Shown here piece by piece: positions 1-5,272 of a stretch of DNA of 5,272 nt; positions within the stretch are counted from its first letter, which is position 1; each line of letters starts with the position of its first letter. The notes under the pieces were generated by a model. It was not told where the DNA came from, did not search any database, and saw nothing but the letters and a program-made list of their open reading frames with translations. The stretch covers positions 15,351 through 20,622 of the forward strand of contig DKIB01000042.1 of NCBI GenBank assembly GCA_002454015.1, given 5' to 3'. The translations under genes and the position numbers were made by a program. Source of the DNA: Proteobacteria bacterium UBA6729 (GTDB lineage Bacteria; Pseudomonadota; Gammaproteobacteria; Porifericomitales; Porifericomitaceae).

Positions 1-1499
1 ACCAGTACATCAAAGTGGCCCAGCCTGAGATCCCGGATGATTTCCACGCGCTCCACGGTAGCCACATCCGAGTGCAGATAGCGCACGCGCACATCGTGGT
101 CCTCCAGATACTCGGTCAGATTCTCGGCCATCCGCTTGGTCAGTGTGGTGACCAGCACCCGCTCGCCAAGCTCCGTGCACAGACGAATCTCCGACAACAG
201 ATCATCCACCTGTCCCTCCACCGGGCGCACCTCCACCTCCGGGTCCACCAGTCCGGTAGGCCGTACCAGCTGCTCCACAACCTGTGTGCCCTGCCTGAGT
301 TCATACGGTCCCGGGGTGGCCGAAACATAGATCGCCTGGGGTGCACCCGCCTCAAATTCATCAAAACGCAGGGGACGGTTGTCCAGTGCGGAAGGCAGAC
401 GGAAGCCGTATTCCACCAGATTTTCCTTGCGTGCCCGATCCCCACGGTACATGCCCCCCAGCTGGGGGATGGTCACGTGACTCTCATCGATTACCAGCAG
501 CGCCGTGCCGGGCAGATAATCAAACAGGGTAGGCGGTGGCTGACCAGCGGCCCGCCCGGACAGGTACCGCGAGTAGTTCTCTATACCAGTGCAATAGCCC
601 AGTTCCTCCATCATCTCCAGATCAAAGCGGGTGCGCTGCTCCAGCCGCTGCGCCTCCAGCAGCCGACTGCTGTCACGCAGTACCACCAGTCGCCCCGCCA
701 GTTCTTCCCTGATCTGCTCTGCGGCACGCAGGATGACCTCACGTTTGGTCACGTAATGCGTCTTGGGGTGCACGGTGGCACTGGACACCTTGCGGATCCT
801 CTCACCGGTAAGCGGGTCAAAGACGGACAGCGCCTCAATTTCATCATCAAACAGTTCTATGCGGATGGCTTCGTACTGCGATTCAGCCGGGTATATATCG
901 ATCAACTCACCACGTACCCGGTAGGTACCACGCCGCAGCTCGGTTTCATTACGGGTATACTGCATGTCAGCCAGGCGCCGCAAAATATACCGCTGGTCCA
1001 GACGGTCGCCGCGGTCCAGATGCAGCACCATTTGCAGGTAGGCCCCCGGGTCCCCCAGGCCATAGATCGCCGAAACCGTCGCCACGATGATACAGTCCGG
1101 GCGCTCCAGCAGGGCCTTGGTGGCCGACAGTCGCATCTGTTCGATCTGCTCATTGATGGAGGCATCCTTCTCAATATAGGTATCGGAGGCCGGCATATAG
1201 GCCTCCGGCTGATAATAGTCATAGTAGGAAACAAAGTATTCCACAGCATTCTGCGGGAACAATTCCCGCATCTCACCGTACAGCTGCGCCGCCAGGGTCT
1301 TGTTCGGTGCCAGCACGAGGGTCGGACGCCCCGCATGCTGGATAACATTGGCAATGGTGAAGGTCTTGCCAGAGCCGGTAACCCCGAGCAGCACTTGGGC
1401 GGCCAAGCCCTGATCCAGCCCCCGGGTCAGTGCCCGGATGGCCTCCGGCTGGTCGCCTGCAGGCGGGTATCGCAGCTGTATCTGGAAGTTTGCGTGCAT
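1..1499 (-). CDS. uvrB: UvrABC excinuclease subunit B, N-terminal 499 residues (3' end beyond window)
   Basis: UvrB is the DNA-damage-verifying helicase-like subunit of cytoplasmic nucleotide excision repair. It is loaded by UvrA and recruits UvrC for the dual incision. Seen here: the N-terminal GDQPEAI motif (residues 15-21), Walker A GVTGSGKT at 39-46 (Lys45), [11 protein letters not shown] at 66-76, the damage-probing beta-hairpin tyrosines in [10 protein letters not shown] at 92-101, the helicase motif II box DESH at 338-341, and a late TTLTKRMAE motif. The numbering matches E. coli UvrB (673 aa) without gaps over long stretches, which supports the ATG at 1499. No frameshift was seen. The reading frame runs off the left edge after about 499 codons, so helicase motifs V and VI and the C-terminal UVR/UvrC-binding domain lie outside. 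No clear Shine-Dalgarno precedes the ATG and no LexA box (CTGT-N8-ACAG) was seen upstream, so SOS control is not supported. It is divergent from the aminotransferase gene. Confidence 0.98.
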   Translation of the reverse strand, partial: MHANFQIQLRYPPAGDQPEAIRALTRGLDQGLAAQVLLGVTGSGKTFTIANVIQHAGRPTLVLAPNKTLAAQLYGEMRELFPQNAVEYFVSYYDYYQPEAYMPASDTYIEKDASINEQIEQMRLSATKALLERPDCIIVATVSAIYGLGDPGAYLQMVLHLDRGDRLDQRYILRRLADMQYTRNETELRRGTYRVRGELIDIYPAESQYEAIRIELFDDEIEALSVFDPLTGERIRKVSSATVHPKTHYVTKREVILRAAEQIREELAGRLVVLRDSSRLLEAQRLEQRTRFDLEMMEELGYCTGIENYSRYLSGRAAGQPPPTLFDYLPGTALLVIDESHVTIPQLGGMYRGDRARKENLVEYGFRLPSALDNRPLRFDEFEAGAPQAIYVSATPGPYELRQGTQVVEQLVRPTGLVDPEVEVRPVEGQVDDLLSEIRLCTELGERVLVTTLTKRMAENLTEYLEDHDVRVRYLHSDVATVERVEIIRDLRLGHFDVL

Positions 1500-1529
1500 G
1501 GTATACGGGCAGCGGGGCCACCGGGCAGC

Positions 1530-1558
1530 ATTTTGCCCGCCCGGGGCGGTGTCTGCAA
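1530..1558 (-). promoter_or_regulatory. Candidate sigma-70 promoter of uvrB
   Basis: Read on the minus strand, TTGCAG (1558-1553, 3 of 6 to consensus) is followed after exactly 17 bp by CAAAAT (1535-1530, 4 of 6). Transcription would start near 1523, leaving a leader of about 25 nt before the uvrB ATG at 1499. The 17-bp spacer contains the GC-rich inverted repeat 1537-1549. The hexamers are weak, so this is a plausible site rather than a firm one. Confidence 0.35.
1537..1549. repeat. 13-bp GC inverted repeat inside the uvrB promoter spacer
   Basis: Arms CCGCCC and GGGCGG flank a single G at 1543. The repeat sits almost centrally between the proposed uvrB -35 and -10 elements and just upstream of the aminotransferase promoter. 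It could be an operator for a dimeric regulator, or a chance palindrome in GC-rich DNA. Confidence 0.4.
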
Positions 1559-1578
1559 CCCACGCCAGCCCGACCGTG

Positions 1579-1584
1579 TATAAT
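1579..1584 (+). promoter_or_regulatory. Perfect -10 box (TATAAT) for the aminotransferase gene
   Basis: A consensus TATAAT lies 32 bp before the ATG at 1617, giving a predicted start near 1591 and a short leader of about 26 nt. No good -35 hexamer stands 16-18 bp upstream (the region reads around CAACCC at 1556-1561), so the promoter may depend on an activator or on the strong -10. The leader has a small GCGCC-ACA-GGCGC hairpin (1591-1603) and no Shine-Dalgarno. The candidate -35 zone overlaps that of the opposite uvrB promoter. Confidence 0.5.
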
Positions 1585-1616
1585 ACCCGTGCGCCACAGG
1601 CGCTGGCTACCGAACC

Positions 1617-2825
1617 ATGTCTGCAGAGAACTTTTTGTCCCGACGCGCCGCCGCCGTGCAGTCGTCCTCTACTCTGGCTATCGGGGCCGAGATCAAACGG
1701 CTTGTGGCGGACGGGCAGGATATCATCAACCTCTGTGCAGGCGAGCCTGATTTTGATACCCCGGTCGCAATCCGACAGGCCGCCACACGGGCCATGGCTG
1801 AGGGCCAGACCCGCTACACCCCGGTTGCAGGCCTGCCCATGCTGCGACAGGCCATCGTTGCCAAGCTGCAGCGAGAAAATGAACTGCACTACGAGGAGCA
1901 GCAGGTACTGGTATCCTGTGGCTGCAAACACAGCCTGTATAACCTGTTCCAGGCAGTGCTCAACCCCGGCGATGAGGTCATCATCCCGGCCCCCTACTGG
2001 ACCTCCTATCCGGAGATGGTAATGCTGGCCGGCGGGCAACCCATGATCGTGTCATCTACCATGGCAGAGGGCTTTAAACTGACCGCAGCACAACTGCAAC
2101 AGGCGGTGAGTCCCCGTACCCGTGCGGTGCTCATCAACAGCCCCAACAATCCCAGCGGGGCCTGCTACAGCGCCGCTGAACTCCGCGCCCTGGCGGAGGT
2201 GCTCATGCTGCATGAGCAGGTGCTGGTGATAAGCGACGACATCTACGAACACCTGCAGTGGAGCGGCGGTCCCTTCCGCAATATCGTCAATATTGAGCCC
2301 CAACTGCAGGCGCGTACTGTGGTCTGTAACGGTGTATCCAAGGCCTATGCCATGACCGGCTGGCGTATCGGCTACGCCGCAGGCCCTGCACCGATCATCG
2401 CGGCGATGACCCGTATACAGTCACACAGCACCTCCAATGCCTCCGCCATATCGCAGGCCGCCGCCATTGCCGCGCTGGAGGGCAGTCAGGATACGGTAGA
2501 GGAGTTCTGCCGTACCTTCAGGCAACGCCACGATTATGTGTACGGGCGACTGGAGCAAATGCCGGATGTGCAATGCCGACCCGCTACCGGCACCTTTTAT
2601 CTGTTGCCGGATTTTCAGCCTGCCATGGCCCGCAATGGTACCAGCGATGATGTTGCCTTTGCCCAATGGCTGCTGGAGCGGGCCGGTCTGGCCGTAGTGC
2701 CGGGTTCCGTCTTTGGGGCTCAAGGGCAACAGCGTATCTCCTTCGCCAGCGACACGCCCACGCTGGAGCGCGCCATGGACCGCCTGCAGGACGCCCTGGC
2801 CGTCAGGAAGGGGCGACAGGGCTGA
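1617..2825 (+). CDS. PLP-dependent class I aminotransferase (aspartate aminotransferase-like), complete
   Basis: This is a 402-residue cytoplasmic fold-type I transaminase that moves an amino group between an amino acid and a 2-oxo acid, most likely aspartate or a related substrate with glutamate/2-oxoglutarate. Visible landmarks are AGEPDFDTP at 41-49, the phosphate-loop region SCGCKH at 100-105, YWTSYPEM at 127-134 (Trp128 would stack on PLP), SPNNPSG at 175-181 (Asn178), SDDIYEH at 206-212 (Asp207 for the pyridine nitrogen, Tyr210), [15 protein letters not shown] at 239-253 with the Schiff-base Lys242, and QRISFAS at 372-378 with the substrate-carboxylate Arg373. Length and motif order match the Thermus-type AspAT (I-gamma) subgroup, some of which also act on prephenate, so exact specificity is uncertain. 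Two positions differ from the usual GGKQ loop (Cys and His here). The ATG at 1617 is chosen because it fits the family N-terminus and follows the TATAAT box, although no Shine-Dalgarno is present. The 3' end overlaps the opposing gene by 23 bp. Confidence 0.95.
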   Translation: MSAENFLSRRAAAVQSSSTLAIGAEIKRLVADGQDIINLCAGEPDFDTPVAIRQAATRAMAEGQTRYTPVAGLPMLRQAIVAKLQRENELHYEEQQVLVSCGCKHSLYNLFQAVLNPGDEVIIPAPYWTSYPEMVMLAGGQPMIVSSTMAEGFKLTAAQLQQAVSPRTRAVLINSPNNPSGACYSAAELRALAEVLMLHEQVLVISDDIYEHLQWSGGPFRNIVNIEPQLQARTVVCNGVSKAYAMTGWRIGYAAGPAPIIAAMTRIQSHSTSNASAISQAAAIAALEGSQDTVEEFCRTFRQRHDYVYGRLEQMPDVQCRPATGTFYLLPDFQPAMARNGTSDDVAFAQWLLERAGLAVVPGSVFGAQGQQRISFASDTPTLERAMDRLQDALAVRKGRQG

Positions 2826-3570
2826 TGCCGCTGAAGATCAGCCGTTCCTCGATCAGCCAGGCCTTGTCATCCGGACCCGGCACCCGGGTGCTGATGCTGT
2901 ACAGTGCACCAGGCACCGCATCAGACAATACAAACTCATAGGACTTGTCGGCAAGCTTCAGGTAACGGGCCTTCTTCGGATCATCTGCGTATGGCCGTAT
3001 GGTGATGCGACGGGCGGCCACCTTGCGACCCTCATATTCAATCTCAACCGGCTCCACGGTCGCGCCCTCCGCCAGGGCCAGCTTGATACGACGGTGAAAA
3101 TAGCGCCAGCCGCCCCTGGTCAGGCGCTCCATCTCATGGACATCACCCTGCAGATACAGCCCGAATATCGGGTTGCCACGCACCTGCTCCAGATTCTCCG
3201 GAAAGAACGCTGGCTGTTGCCTTGTGCCGGTGCTGAAGAAGCGCACCTGTACATCCTTGCTGCCATCTGCATAGGCCTTCAATACATCCAGCTGGACCAT
3301 ATCCTCAAAGCCATCGCCCAGCTCACTGTGCCGTGTGAAACGGTAACTGATGCGTGCCCCGGTGGCAGAAGAGCCCAGGTGATCGGACAACCACAACATT
3401 CGCTCCGCCTCGGAAAAGTCATACTCCTCAGTAGCGACACGTACATCCTCACCGTAGCGACCGACCGCCGACGGGTCGGTGACAGCCTCCACCGCCGCGT
3501 CCCCTGCGAAGCCAACGCAGGACTGCAACAGGAGCACCACCAGGGACAGCAGGCGGCTAGTCGTCGTCAT
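2803..3570 (-). CDS. Exported protein of unknown function, third gene of the pseudoazurin operon
   Basis: I do not recognise this family. The product has 255 residues from the ATG at 3570. That start has an AGGTGG Shine-Dalgarno (3578-3573) at suitable distance; a GTG two codons earlier (3576) is possible but would overlap the ribosome site. The N-terminus is a clear export signal (Arg6, then a hydrophobic run at about 7-15). It ends either at a signal-peptidase I site near FAGDA (21-25) or at a lipobox-like LQSC with Cys18, which would make it a lipoprotein; Gln at -2 is atypical for a lipobox. The rest is soluble, with no membrane segment. It appears beta-rich, with a motif-like stretch at 132-165 (NPIFGLYL, then HEMERL, then WRYFHRRIKLAL) and a second at 213-228 (FVLSDAVPGALYSIST). 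The general look is of a periplasmic LolA-like or lipoprotein-sorting type fold, which is only a guess. It overlaps the upstream gene by 14 nt, so translation is probably coupled, and it likely acts with the pseudoazurin and MxaJ-like proteins. Confidence 0.85.
   Translation of the reverse strand: MTTTSRLLSLVVLLLQSCVGFAGDAAVEAVTDPSAVGRYGEDVRVATEEYDFSEAERMLWLSDHLGSSATGARISYRFTRHSELGDGFEDMVQLDVLKAYADGSKDVQVRFFSTGTRQQPAFFPENLEQVRGNPIFGLYLQGDVHEMERLTRGGWRYFHRRIKLALAEGATVEPVEIEYEGRKVAARRITIRPYADDPKKARYLKLADKSYEFVLSDAVPGALYSISTRVPGPDDKAWLIEERLIFSGISPVAPS
2820..2843. other. Inverted repeat at the convergent gene junction (possible weak terminator)
   Basis: GGCTGAT (2820-2826, containing the aminotransferase TGA) pairs perfectly with ATCAGCC (2837-2843) around a 10-nt loop. 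A second copy of GATCAGCC at 2851-2858 could pair instead. No U tract follows on either strand, so it is not a canonical intrinsic terminator. On the minus strand it lies within the last codons of the unknown exported protein. Confidence 0.3.
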
Positions 3571-4423
3571 CGCCACCTGTCACAGCACTCACGGGCACCA
3601 ACGGCACCCCGTGGTCATTCAGTATGGCCTCGATCTGCTGGCGCCGTTCGGTAATAAAGCGGTTCAAACGCTGTTTCCATGCCTTGTCTCCGTGACGGAC
3701 TCCCATGGAGATGTTGTAATGAAACTTCATTTCCGGCAGTTGCGGGTCACTCTCCGTCATCGACAACAACACCAGTGCCGATTCCTGCTGGCGGACAAAA
3801 AACCCGCCGATCGGCCCCCATACAAAACCCATGTCTATCTTGTCGGCAACGATATCGCGAATCATCGTCTCAACGGGGCTGACCGACGCATCCCCGGGCT
3901 GGGCCACATAGGGCACGGCATGTTCCATCAGGCCATGCTTGTAGACCCAGATTTGCCCCGGACCCAGATCAAACACACCGGCACGAATCTGTTCACGCTG
4001 CTCTGCTGGCAGGGCATCTACCGCCTCGGGCCTGTCCAGATCAAAACCCCTGCCCCGGGCATACACCAGTACCCAAGTGGACGCATAGTACGGTGCGGTG
4101 GTGGCCGTCTGCTCATAGGCTGTCGGTACTCCCATCACCACATCACACTTGTACACACCATCACGCAGCTCGGCGCGCAGGGTATTGCGGATAAACCCTC
4201 TGCGCTGCGGAAACCAGGTGTACTCCAGTGGCACACCCAGCTCCTTGGCCAGCAACTCGGCAATGCGGTTCTCAAAGCCACCTTCCCGGTCGTCTGACAG
4301 CGGCGGGTTGTACGGATCTGCACACACCCTGAGGCGCGCCCCGTCCCCCGGGATGGCCGCATGCAACGGCAGCGCGAGCGCCAGTATCAGCGCCCCCACC
4401 ACAGCACGGCGCAGGCAGCCCAT
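3557..4423 (-). CDS. Quinoprotein dehydrogenase-associated periplasmic substrate-binding-type protein (MxaJ/XoxJ-like)
   Basis: The 288-residue product has a signal peptide (Arg5-Arg6, hydrophobic 8-20, likely cut near Ala22) followed by a family 3 solute-binding fold. Diagnostic stretches are LRVCADPYNPPLS at 31-43, GFENRIAELLAKELG at 49-63, the strongly conserved FPQRRGFIRNTL at 71-82, CDVVMGVPTAYE at 93-104, FVWGPIGGFF at 200-209 and NISMGVRHGD at 237-246. Cys34 and Cys93 are positioned as the disulfide pair of the family. These match the quinoprotein dehydrogenase-associated putative substrate-binding group (TIGR03871), related to MxaJ and XoxJ of methanol dehydrogenase clusters. Members are thought to help mature, or interact with, PQQ-dependent dehydrogenases in the periplasm rather than feed an ABC transporter; no permease or ATPase gene is visible here. 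The ATG lies 2 nt after the pseudoazurin stop, with only a weak GGCAG-like Shine-Dalgarno, suggesting coupling. The C-terminus ends in four aspartates encoded where the next gene begins. Confidence 0.92.
   Translation of the reverse strand: MGCLRRAVVGALILALALPLHAAIPGDGARLRVCADPYNPPLSDDREGGFENRIAELLAKELGVPLEYTWFPQRRGFIRNTLRAELRDGVYKCDVVMGVPTAYEQTATTAPYYASTWVLVYARGRGFDLDRPEAVDALPAEQREQIRAGVFDLGPGQIWVYKHGLMEHAVPYVAQPGDASVSPVETMIRDIVADKIDMGFVWGPIGGFFVRQQESALVLLSMTESDPQLPEMKFHYNISMGVRHGDKAWKQRLNRFITERRQQIEAILNDHGVPLVPVSAVTGGDDDD
3573..3578 (-). promoter_or_regulatory. Ribosome binding site deciding the start of the unknown third gene
   Basis: AGGTGG on the minus strand leaves 5 nt between its AGG and the ATG at 3570. 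It overlaps the alternative GTG at 3576, so it favours the ATG. It lies inside the 3' end of the MxaJ-like gene. Confidence 0.55.
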
Positions 4424-4425
4424 AC

Positions 4426-4875
4426 TCAGTTTCTGCCCATGAGGCGGTCAGCCGGCCAGTCGGCCTTCAGCAGCTTTGCCACCACCCGCTTGGACATGCC
4501 CTTGGCATTTTGTTTGATCTGCTCCAGATTGGTGGCCTTGCCCACCACAATGGCAGCCACCATACCCTGAGAATAGTGCGGAGTGCATTTGTAGATATAC
4601 ACCCCCTCCACATCGAGGGTCACGTTGCCGTTCAATCCCAGCCTCAGATGCCATGGCTCGGCACCTTCGGGAATCAAATCAGCCATGGCCTGAGAGTCAT
4701 GCCCAACCATCTGTGTCCAACCGACCGTATCGCCCGGCTCAATAAACACGAACAAGGGGCTGAACTTGGTAGCTTGGGCATTAATAATATGCTCTGCAGT
4801 CTGCACCACGGGGGACAGGGTCATCAACAACATCAGCGCGACACCACTGCGACATATGCTTACAAAACGGTTCAT
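4426..4875 (-). CDS. Pseudoazurin (type 1 blue copper protein), exported
   Basis: This is a 149-residue precursor of a periplasmic one-electron carrier. The signal peptide has Arg3 and Arg9, a hydrophobic core at 11-20 and probable cleavage around residues 26-27. The cupredoxin domain shows EPGDTV at 46-51, GHDSQAM at 58-64, IPEGAEPW at 68-75 and GVYIYKCTPHYSQGMV at 91-106. The type 1 copper ligands are all present: His59, Cys97, His100 and Met105. Their spacing (38, 3, 5) equals that of classical pseudoazurin (His40, Cys78, His81, Met86), and the C-terminal helical tail typical of pseudoazurin is present. Known pseudoazurins donate electrons to copper nitrite reductase, nitrous oxide reductase or cytochrome peroxidase, and related cupredoxins accept electrons from quinoproteins. 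Beside an MxaJ-like gene, the second role is an attractive inference. It is the first gene of the operon, with an excellent Shine-Dalgarno. A different small cupredoxin subtype is less likely because of the conserved tail and ligand loop. Confidence 0.94.
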   Translation of the reverse strand: MNRFVSICRSGVALMLLMTLSPVVQTAEHIINAQATKFSPLFVFIEPGDTVGWTQMVGHDSQAMADLIPEGAEPWHLRLGLNGNVTLDVEGVYIYKCTPHYSQGMVAAIVVGKATNLEQIKQNAKGMSKRVVAKLLKADWPADRLMGRN

Positions 4876-4882
4876 TTGTATT

Positions 4883-4888
4883 CCTCCT
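4883..4888 (-). promoter_or_regulatory. Strong Shine-Dalgarno of the pseudoazurin gene
   Basis: AGGAGG (minus strand, within TCAGGAGGAA) stands 7 nt before the ATG at 4875. It is the strongest ribosome site in the window and suggests that the copper protein is the most highly translated product of the operon. A short GCGCC/GGCGC hairpin (4896-4911) precedes it in the leader. Confidence 0.85.
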
Positions 4889-4999
4889 GACCTTAGCGCC
4901 CATCACGGCGCCGAAAAGTTTGACAACCATCGCCAACAACGACCGTGTGCCAGACCGATGCACGGGGGCCACGCGACACGTCACCCCTGCGAACCCCGG

Positions 5000-5028
5000 A
5001 CTGTAGCGCCGATGGCAAGCGTTGTAAA
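5000..5028 (-). promoter_or_regulatory. Best sigma-70 promoter candidate for the pseudoazurin operon
   Basis: On the minus strand TTTACA (5028-5023, 5 of 6) is followed after exactly 17 bp by TACAGT (5005-5000, 4 of 6). Transcription would start near 4993, giving a leader of about 118 nt. The promoter is bracketed by an inverted pair CGGACT (4997-5002) and AGTCCG (5034-5039), and the dyad at 5055-5068 lies just upstream. Confidence 0.5.
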
Positions 5029-5054
5029 CCCGGAGTCCGTCACTACTGCGATAC

Positions 5055-5068
5055 CGCACCATGGTGCG
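5055..5068. promoter_or_regulatory. Perfect 14-bp palindrome, possible regulator site
   Basis: CGCACCATGGTGCG is fully self-complementary. It is flanked by further complementary arms ACTGC (5045-5049) and GCAGT (5077-5081). Its centre (5061.5) would be about 68 bp upstream of the start predicted from the 5000-5028 promoter, a typical activator distance. The regulator is unknown, and the palindrome could also be part of a cruciform or RNA hairpin. Confidence 0.45.
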
Positions 5069-5097
5069 ATGCAATGGCAGTCGCCCCGATACTGCCC

Positions 5098-5125
5098 AAA
5101 ACGCCCGGCCCCTGCGGATGCCGGG
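5098..5125 (-). terminator. Weak terminator-like hairpin on the minus strand
   Basis: CCCGGC (5125-5120) pairs with GCCGGG (5109-5104) around a 10-nt loop and is followed on the minus strand by CG and then TTTT (5101-5098). The U run is short. It could end a minus-strand transcript entering from beyond the right edge, or attenuate the farther promoter at 5158-5186. Confidence 0.25.
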
Positions 5126-5157
5126 ACAATCTCGAAAATCCACTGATTTATGTAAAG

Positions 5158-5186
5158 ATTCTTCGACAGCCCTACCGCGATTTCAA
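5158..5186 (-). promoter_or_regulatory. Second, more distant sigma-70 promoter candidate for the operon
   Basis: On the minus strand TTGAAA (5186-5181, 5 of 6) is followed after 17 bp by AAGAAT (5163-5158, 4 of 6), in a locally AT-rich stretch. It would give a leader of about 275 nt that passes through the 5098-5125 hairpin and the dyad. The match is good but the distance to the gene makes it less likely than 5000-5028. Confidence 0.3.
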
Positions 5187-5204
5187 GCCTCTGCACCCGA
5201 CATA

Positions 5205-5260
5205 TTGCAACGCAAAAGATCAGGCGCAAAAATTCCCTGGCAGGAAGCGTAGTACAGGAG
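5205..5260 (+). promoter_or_regulatory. Possible plus-strand promoter and Shine-Dalgarno for a gene past the right edge
   Basis: TTGCAA (5205-5210) and AAAAAT (5228-5233) are 17 bp apart, 4 of 6 matches each. An AGGAG (5256-5260) follows about 16 nt after the predicted start. A start codon at or just after the window end would suit it, making a gene divergent from the pseudoazurin operon. No coding sequence of that gene can be seen. Confidence 0.25.
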
Positions 5261-5272
5261 AGCGGATCGGTA

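Larger units (their letters stand above)
4876..5272. other. 397-bp non-coding region upstream of the pseudoazurin operon
   Basis: No open frame here shows recognisable protein features or a credible start. The region holds the operon leader, two minus-strand promoter candidates, a perfect dyad with outer arms, a terminator-like hairpin and an AT-rich right end with plus-strand signals. No tRNA cloverleaf, tandem repeat or transposon end was seen. Its length and density of inverted repeats suggest a regulated divergent promoter region. Confidence 0.6.

Noticed and set aside
15..1583. 522-codon plus-strand open frame opposite uvrB
   Set aside because: It lies in exact codon register antisense to uvrB, where stops appear only if uvrB uses TTA, CTA or TCA codons, which a GC-rich gene avoids. 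The translation has no recognisable domain, and UvrB on the other strand is unmistakable.
1500..1616. LexA (SOS) box upstream of uvrB
   Set aside because: uvrB is SOS-controlled in E. coli, so I looked for CTGT-N8-ACAG on both strands; none is present.
2713..3654. 313-codon plus-strand frame across the aminotransferase end and the unknown gene
   Set aside because: It overlaps two better-supported genes, has no plausible ribosome site and shows low-complexity His/Arg/Gln-rich translation typical of antisense shadows. The opposite strand gives a signal peptide and coupled start.
3479..4297. 272-codon plus-strand frame opposite the MxaJ-like gene
   Set aside because: It is antisense to a protein with clear family motifs and has no domain or signal of its own.
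4920..4948. Consensus TTGACA on the plus strand at 4920-4925
   Set aside because: No acceptable -10 follows at 16-18 bp, and it would drive transcription into a region without a plus-strand gene.
4940..4965. Sigma-54-like TGGCAC element on the minus strand upstream of pseudoazurin
   Set aside because: TGGCAC is present, but the required GC of the -12 element is absent at the fixed spacing (TT stands there instead).
4781..5143. 120-codon minus-strand frame across the leader and 5' part of the pseudoazurin gene
   Set aside because: It is rich in Arg and Cys with no motif. It overlaps the pseudoazurin start and its strong Shine-Dalgarno in another frame.
4981..5252. Small frames of 82 codons (minus) and 63 codons (plus) in the intergenic region
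   Set aside because: The minus frame would need a TTG start and neither has a convincing ribosome site or recognisable sequence. The plus frame starts inside the palindrome at 5061.

Overview
The window looks like an ordinary stretch of a moderately GC-rich proteobacterial chromosome, most likely gammaproteobacterial. UvrB is collinear with the E. coli protein (Walker A Lys45 and Walker B Asp338 fall at the same residue numbers). A divergent pair of uvrB and an aspartate-type aminotransferase is also found in Pseudomonas. No mobile element, CRISPR array, tRNA or rRNA was seen. The genus cannot be decided from the sequence.

Layout. Positions 1-1499 (minus) hold the first 499 codons of uvrB, cut by the left edge. 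A 117-bp divergent intergenic region (1500-1616) carries back-to-back promoter candidates. Positions 1617-2825 (plus) encode a complete fold-type I PLP aminotransferase. Its end overlaps by 23 bp, tail to tail, a three-gene minus-strand operon read from 4875 down to 2803: a pseudoazurin (blue copper protein), a periplasmic substrate-binding-type protein of the quinoprotein-dehydrogenase-associated MxaJ/XoxJ-like family, and an exported protein I do not recognise. These three are tightly packed: a 2-nt gap, then a 14-nt overlap. The last 397 bp (4876-5272) have no convincing gene. They hold the operon's leader, two sigma-70-like minus-strand promoter candidates, a perfect 14-bp dyad, a terminator-like hairpin, and at the right edge a weak plus-strand promoter and a Shine-Dalgarno-like site that may serve a divergent gene outside the window.

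How the genes may work together. uvrB (DNA excision repair) and the aminotransferase (amino-acid metabolism) are housekeeping genes with no clear link to the operon. The operon is the notable part. All three products carry export signals. One is a one-electron copper carrier with a complete His-Cys-His-Met site, and one belongs to a family that accompanies PQQ-dependent alcohol/methanol dehydrogenases rather than ABC permeases. The simplest inference is an accessory and electron-transfer module for a periplasmic quinoprotein dehydrogenase encoded elsewhere, with the third protein as an uncharacterised partner. No dehydrogenase, cytochrome c or permease gene is visible here, so this is a hypothesis.
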